Shown: positions 59,101 to 64,000 of the stretch, piece after piece | Layout: each line of letters opens with the position of its first letter | Position numbering within the stretch: the stretch's first letter is position 1 | Assembly (NCBI GenBank): GCA_029207755.1 | Contig: JARCOQ010000004.1 | Span: 41,286,305-41,350,304, forward strand | Origin: Chamaea fasciata | Taxonomy: Eukaryota; Chordata; Aves; Passeriformes; Sylviidae | Length of the DNA stretch: 64,000 bases | Reading direction: 5' to 3' | Translations under genes and position numbers: made by a program | The notes under the pieces: generated by a model | Told to the model about the DNA's origin: nothing | The model's database searches: none | The model's input: only the letters and a program-made list of their open reading frames with translations

Positions 59101-61752
59101 AAACCTGCATTGAACTAAGATAAAAAGCTTATGCTTGTAGTGTCAATTATACTAATGGACCTAATAGGTAACTGTGAACATTAAAAAACCCCCGTGTGTT
59201 AAGGTGGTCAGAAACAATTATATGCTGATACATGAAGGGTGGGGTTGCTCCGCGTCTGATTTGTAACCATATTTACCAAGAATTAGTAATTGTATTGTAT
59301 AACCCCTTGAAAAGAATAACTAGTGTACCTATAGAGCATTGTTTATTGATGTCAAGATACTTTGGAGAGGGAAGCACACTGCTAATTTGTGCTACTTGTT
59401 TTGTTTTTAAACTCATGTCAGCTACTTCATTCCTTATATGTAATACTGAGCTCCTGATAGTAATGTGCAATCAGGAGCTAAATAGGGCATATATAAATTC
59501 AGTTTTCCAATAAAAACAGTACCACAGTGAAAATAAGTATCTTTTTGTAAAATTTGAATTTTACTGCTGACTGTGATACAGAAAACAAAAATGGGCACGA
59601 ACTTCAGTCTGCTGCAGTCTGATTTTTTGCATTGACTTTGGAAGGAACAAAACTAAGTTTGACTGATGGAAATTAGTTTGGGGTTGCATAATTTTTATTT
59701 TAATTTCAAAATGTAGAGAATTTAGTTGCTGCTACACATGTTTACGAGTGCATTATGCAATACCAATGAATTGATTGAACACCATCATGGAAGCTTTGAA
59801 GATTTTTGACAGTTTCTTCTGGCAATTATACAATGTTTGCATTACTCACCTTGGACAAAAATTCTGGACTATCCCCTCCTACTTCCAGTCAAAACTTCCA
59901 GCCAAATTAGCGCATATGTTGTACACATGTGTTGTGCACAACTAATTAATACTGCTCTTGGGAGGGCCGTAGGAGAGATGCAGATGTCCCTGAGCTGAGA
60001 GTGCTTTCCCACAGTGCCTGTTTGACAATACCTTTGTGAATGAGCATTACTATTGTCTTCCAGTTTTCATTTGTTTTAGAGTTGCAAAATATTGATGGCT
60101 CATAGTCTTCTCTTAGTGTTATACTTGTTCCTTGAGAGGCTGGTGAAAAAAATAAATGTTCAGTAACCTCACAGGGTAGCGCATGTATGTCTTGTGAAGG
60201 TTCCTCCTTTTTCCTTCCTCAGCAGAGGTTGCTGCTGCAAGGCAAAGAGTAAAGGGGTGTATTTTGCAAATGGACTGCTTTCATTCCCATGTAGCCTGTG
60301 TCTGACAGCTGTGCAGTTACCACAAACCTAGTTACCTATATGTAGACAGGGTTTTATTTTTCTTTACTAGTAGTTGGGCTTTTTGTTGGTTGTTTGTTAG
60401 TTTTTAATAGAAGCAGCAAATAGCAGTCAATGTACATTGTTTTCTTGATAAGTAACATGCTACCTCTCCTTTAAGTATGAATAGGTGATAAAGGACTACA
60501 GCCTATATGTGCCTCCTACTTACAGCTCCTGTCTGTCTCCATACAAAATTGACTGGTCATTCTTGCTGCAGTGACCTGCAGTGTTTCAAAATGCCATTTA
60601 TTACTGTACCCAGGGGAGGAAGAAAAGCAGACCTAGTGGAAGGGCTGAGAAAATCCTCCAGCAGTTCTCTCACTACAGCTTCCCTCTGTCAGGTTGTGTG
60701 TGTTGAATGAGTGTCATGACAGGGCTTGGTGGCTGAACTGCTGGTGTTCTGGTTTAGTTTGGAATTGTTGCAGTACAGCTGATGGAAGGCAGTGAGGAGC
60801 AATTGCCTCTGAACAACACCAGTACCATAAGTAGTTGCTTCTGCAAAAACTATAGTGTGTTCATGTGTCTTTAAAGGTTAACAAACTCATCAATTGTTCT
60901 GTGCAGCATGTGCCACATTGCATTATGAAGACTGAGAGCACTGATGTTGAATCATTTTCAGATTTCATTGAAGATTATTTCTCAGTAATGTGAAAAAATC
61001 CTGTAATTTTAAAACACTTTTCAATTTTTCTCCTTCCTTTTTTTCCATAAATCCACAGTCATTATTCCAGTGTTGGACCCATGGTGGTATTATGTTCTGT
61101 TTATTATGGTCTAGTTCTTTGAGTGAAGAGCTCCAAGGTAGAATAAGAATAGGACATCCTTACTTGCAGTGTAATCATTTGCCTTCTAAGTAGGAGAAGA
61201 AGATAAAACCTAATACCTAGGAAAACAGTGTGAGAAGTTTATTATGTATTTATTAAGTTTATTAGGTGAGATGAGCTGCAGCAGGCTCCAAGGCTTCTAT
61301 GGGATACCAAAAACTTGATTTGAGCTTTTCATGCAGCTGCAAAATATGAGATAAGTGTTTAAAATATTCAAAATTTTGCTATCTACTAACATTTCATAGT
61401 TTACTGGAAATATCGCTGTGTTAAAGCGAGCAGCTTATGTGGCCTAAAAGATACAGAGTCTATAAACTTAACGAAGTGAAAGCATTAAGAAATTGTTTGG
61501 ACCTGCTTCTCCATTATTATTCATTGGTTCATACCCATGAAACAGTGTCCTTTCTGTATAAAATTATATGTGAAAATATGGAACATCAAGGTCAGTATGT
61601 TTTTTCTTTACTACAGTGTAATGAAAAAAATGTAATTCTTTCTTTGTATGCTTTTTCATTGAGATTTTCAGCTAAATTAACGACTGAGAGTTCAGTAGTT
61701 ATTGGACAAAGAATTGGAACAGATACCCTTATTTCTTAGTACAGAATTAAAG

Positions 61753-62104
61753 ACTGGTTGAGATTCAAAAGGGCCCCTAGAAATTGTCCAACTCATTCAA
61801 GAGTCAACTAGAGCAGGTTGCTTAGGATACTCTTCTTGAATATCTCCATATTGGATGGTGACTCCACAACCTTTCTGGACTACCCATTTCGGTGTTGAAT
61901 CGCCCTTTTTTTGGTCTTGTGTTTAGGTTGGATTTCCTGTATTTTTAATTGTGCCTCTTCTTGTCTCTTTTACTCCTTCTAATCAAGTATGTAACATATG
62001 CTCCAGCCCTTCCCAACCCCTTTTCTGGACTAGCTCCAGTGTGTTCATATCTGTCTTGTGCTTAGGAGCCCAGACCTGCACACAGTATTTTGGATTTAGA
62101 TTCA
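61753..62104 (-). mobile_element. CR1 LINE fragment in PRR16 intron 1
   Basis: Reversed CR1 3' region: 'gggcccctagaaattgtcca', 'gaatatctccatattggatg', 'actccacaacctttctggac', 'cttttctggactagctccag' and 'cccagacctgcacacagtat'. Antisense to PRR16, 5'-truncated, with a broken frame. The 3' terminal repeats are lost. Confidence 0.85.
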
Positions 62105-64000
62105 AAAAATCAGGTATGTATTTAATAAAAATTCTAGGCCACAAACATTTGCTTCCTCAATATACACTTTTTTAGCTAAATTTTAAAATTAGCAGAAGAA
62201 TATAATGTACTTATTCATTAAAGTTGTAGTAATAGCTGGTTGTGTACTTCTCACTGCCTTAAATCTGAAGACGGATTTTATTAAATTTCAGGCAGAATAA
62301 TAACACATTTGCAGTTTAGCTCCCTATATGAATATAAGAGGTACATACACCAAGGGCTTGGAGCTGGTGTTTGTGAATGCAGCCACTGGAGCCTGTATGT
62401 CACATTAGGCAGTGATGATTGGATGGGAGGGCTGCACCCCCTTCTGCTTTTATAAGAATGCTACTACTCCCATAACATCTCTACACTAAACTGTGATATA
62501 TCCTTTTCCCCACCTTCAAATGAAATTGTCCAGGCAAACCTAATGTAATTATTCAAATTAACTTTGTCAACAATTCAGATTAATTTTGCCCATCTGCTTA
62601 ATTTGCACTTTCATTTTCACTATGCTAATCTCATAGTAATCCTTCCATTCCTCTGAGGCTCTTTGGTTTCTTTTCCTGGTCCTTTCCCTCTTTTCCACTC
62701 ATACCAGTTTCAAGTGTTAGTGTAACTTTGTTTACCTCACTGCCAGGAACTGTCAGATGTCATCTGTGCTCTTAAACATTAGAGTGCTTGTCTCTCCATT
62801 CTTGAAAGTTGTCACATGAAAGTCTATATCAGTTTCAGGATAATCCTGAAAGTTTCAGGTGACTCTGACACTTGTTTTAGAACCTCAGTTGTTCTCCTCT
62901 CACATCTTCCGTGTGCTGCTAGGAGATTCTCATGTAGGCTCATTCTTAGTAATTTTTTTTAGTTCAGTTTCTAATCTAATGTAGATAGAAACTGAAAGCT
63001 GTTTTTTGGATTCAATTTAACTGGTTATTATTACAGAAGCAAAAGCCATCCATGATAGATTAAGTTAACATCGTTTTCTAAAGTTTGCTTTATCTTTCCT
63101 AAAAATAATATAGAACTGTTCTCTTAAACAAATGATTTTCAGTTACCAGCTAAACTGTACTTTATTCTCTACATGTTTTTACTGGCAATTAAATGGATGC
63201 TTTGAATGAGGTAAGTTCATCATTGCAGATGGTCTCTGCTATTGCTAAGGAGTTTTATCTGTAATATCTAGGATGGTACAATCTAGACTTATTTGGCTTT
63301 CAATGCTTATAGGTAATTTTATGGCATGTGTTAAGGTTCAGTAACACTGTGGCATTTGGATGAAGAAATAAGCTGTGTATGAACACAGTGTTTGGATAAC
63401 TTACTAAGACTAGAAAACTATACAAGTATGCCTACCTCTGCTGAAGTAATAACTTTCTGTTCGTTGAAATCAAAGTATGGGTGGTAAGGTGAACCTGAAA
63501 GATTTAGAGAAAACTATTTTTTGACAAATCTGGGATATTCCTGCTCAAGCAAAAGAAGGAGGAGGTTATGATTGTTTTTTTTTCCTTGTTTCCTGTTGAC
63601 AGTTGGTTTGCATGTGTTTGTCTTTCAGTTGGTGATTATTTGATCTGGTCTACTAAAGAAAAAAGTCATAAAACAAGAATCCCAGAATTGTAAGGACTTA
63701 AATCGTGTACAAACACTTTACTTAATCATTTTGTTTAGATGTCTTAAATCTTAGCAAGCAGAATGTTTGCTGGTGTGATACAGCTTTGACTTTGATAGAG
63801 CTGTGCCTTCTTGTAGTTTCTTGGCTGTTGTCCTTAAGCAGTGCCAGTCATTCCCGACATTTGTTGTGTGTGTTTGGGTGCAACGTTGATGTCTTAGATT
63901 CACGTACCTAATTTTAGGAGAAAATAGAACCCCAGAATTTGAATAGACAGTAATGTGTTTTAATTGCAATGATAAAGTTCCCATTCTTTTATTTAAGGCT

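Larger units (their letters stand above)
53734..64000 (+). other. PRR16: PRR16 intron 1, 5' portion
   Basis: From the donor to the window end I find no sequence encoding the rest of PRR16, so the intron exceeds 10 kb (in mammals it is very long). The first ~700 bp are the tail of the CpG island. After about 54,600 the sequence is AT-rich and looks visibly T-richer than A-rich on the + strand, which would fit transcription-linked strand bias; I did not count bases. It holds C and T homopolymers (56006-56113) and one CR1 fragment. No other gene is supported. Confidence 0.85.

Noticed and set aside
1..64000. CRISPR array, bacterial operon, tRNA, rRNA or exogenous virus genome
   Set aside because: No regularly spaced repeats, no ribosome-binding-site-led gene strings, no cloverleaf noticed, and no retroviral gag, pol or env coding regions next to the LTRs. 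The repeats and CpG-island exon point to bird chromosomal DNA.

Overview
The window is vertebrate nuclear DNA, almost certainly from a bird and probably a songbird. About ten fragments of CR1, the dominant avian LINE, are scattered on both strands. There are four well-supported solo LTRs plus one weaker candidate; the passerine call rests on the look of these LTRs and is an inference. Overall the sequence is AT-rich, with one sharp CpG island. I saw no bacterial features, CRISPR array, tRNA or rRNA gene.

Layout. Positions 1 to about 52,900 are intergenic and contain no gene that I can support. They hold CR1 remnants at about 3.7, 7.9-9.5, 10.6-11.5, 14.0, 15.1-17.0, 26.8, 29.8-30.7, 30.8 and 37.3-38.8 kb. 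LTRs lie at 8.84-9.29, 28.16-28.97, 29.90-30.22 and 34.27-34.81 kb, with a doubtful one at 31.4-31.8 kb. A long (TTTTC)n/(CCCCTT)n polypyrimidine tract lies at 4.9-5.15 kb. Two of the LTRs sit inside older CR1 copies, which gives a relative order of insertion.

The only gene is on the + strand. A CpG island (about 53.0-54.4 kb) carries the promoter, 5' leader and first coding exon of PRR16 (Largen). ATG is at 53,566, followed by 54 codons and a phase-0 splice donor at 53,728. The rest of the window (53,728-64,000) is the start of PRR16 intron 1. It holds a 24-C run, a 27-T run and one degraded CR1 copy. The downstream exon encoding most of the protein is not present.

The window therefore shows one promoter with a gene desert upstream and the start of a large intron downstream. 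The non-routine items are a 57-codon upstream ORF in the PRR16 leader, a near-perfect 21-bp hairpin at 42.2 kb, a GC-richer stretch at 42.85-43.2 kb with two overlapping open frames that I could not identify, and the nested LTRs. I did not find convincing evidence of a new biological system.
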